Assembly (NCBI RefSeq): GCF_008831045.1
Contig: NZ_WAJS01000021.1
Coordinates: 1-52,265 of the forward strand
Source: Adlercreutzia muris
Lineage (GTDB): Bacteria; Actinomycetota; Coriobacteriia; Coriobacteriales; Eggerthellaceae
DNA: 52,265 bases
Direction: 5' to 3'
This document shows, one piece after another, positions 52,158 through 52,265 of this stretch. Positions within the stretch are counted from its first letter, which is position 1, and each line of letters opens with the position of its first letter. A program made the position numbers and the translations under genes. The notes under the pieces are model-generated. The model saw only the letters and a list, made by a program, of their open reading frames with translations. It ran no database searches and was not told the origin of the DNA.

Positions 52158-52190
52158 GGGGCCCGGCGGCGCGATGCCGCCGGGCCCCTC
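52158..52190 (+). terminator. Terminator after the YgjP-like gene
   Basis: A GC-rich stem of about 13 bp (GGGGCCCGGCGGC with its complement) and a 5-nt loop lie about 10 bp past the stop. There is no T-run; it probably serves the convergent gene to the right too. Confidence 0.6.
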
Positions 52191-52208
52191 GGTGCGCCTG
52201 GCCGGCGC

Positions 52209-52265
52209 CTACCGGCCCGCGCGCTCCCGGCGGCGGGCGGCGAGCAGGGCGGCGCCGGCCGCCAG
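52209..52265 (-). CDS. C-terminal end of a minus-strand gene (partial)
   Basis: Eighteen codons and a TAG are visible, reading LAAGAALLAARRRERAGR. A hydrophobic stretch followed by an Arg-rich tail is the layout of a sortase sorting signal or a C-terminal membrane anchor. An LPXTG-like motif would lie just beyond the window, so this cannot be confirmed. Confidence 0.5.
   Translation of the reverse strand: MAAGAALLAARRRERAGR

Overview
The window is high-GC DNA with dense, mostly ATG-started genes and AGGAGG-type ribosome binding sites. It fits a gut actinobacterium of the Eggerthellaceae (Coriobacteriia; Eggerthella, Gordonibacter or Adlercreutzia-like). Pointers to that group are an arginine deiminase energy locus, a LuxR regulator with a large multi-spanning membrane domain, a Tat-exported lipoprotein flavin reductase, a three-part molybdopterin oxidoreductase operon and several NrfD proteins. 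Genus and species cannot be fixed from this sequence alone. No rRNA, tRNA, CRISPR array, IS element or phage block was seen.

Layout. 1-450: a minus-strand T-box leader and the probable first codons of the gene it controls. 552-3400: a translationally coupled lipid-type pair (HXXXD acyltransferase with a membrane tail, and an HSL-type hydrolase). 3825-6014: HelD-like RNA polymerase-associated helicase. 6048-7003: LytTR regulator with a DUF3021 membrane partner. 7290-11487: C69 dipeptidase, MFS exporter and MerR regulator. 11602-17010: a very long Lhr helicase. 17065-17460: a structured noncoding stretch. 17461-20338: LuxR membrane regulator, thioesterase, and an XRE/S24-like regulator with a degenerate catalytic site.

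20345-25719 is an arginine locus. An arginine deiminase-like protein with Ser in place of the catalytic Cys diverges from a YfcC/ArcD-type transporter, a canonical arginine deiminase and ornithine carbamoyltransferase. No carbamate kinase is present here. 25866-27708 holds a lone rhamnose mutarotase and a UPF0210 protein. 27871-29863 holds two XRE proteins and a HipBA toxin-antitoxin module with three evenly spaced operator copies. 30122-32818 is a Tat/lipoprotein flavin reductase with a divergent LysR regulator. 32993-36330 has a beta carbonic anhydrase, an orphan NrfD protein, an SPFH protein and a GntR regulator.

36331-37241 is a 0.9 kb noncoding stretch with five copies of a small palindromic element, a pyrimidine-rich repeat tract, and a pair of large palindromic operators on the promoter of the next operon. 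37242-42599 is a respiratory operon: Tat-exported molybdopterin enzyme, four-cluster ferredoxin, NrfD anchor, a small protein with duplicated CX4CX4CH motifs, and a DUF4405-like membrane protein with paired histidines. The remainder holds an LCP ligase, a TetR regulator followed by a 1,599-residue acyl-CoA dehydratase activase fusion, a Phd/RelE toxin-antitoxin pair, rsmI, a YgjP-like metalloprotease, and the C-terminal end of a minus-strand gene at the right edge.
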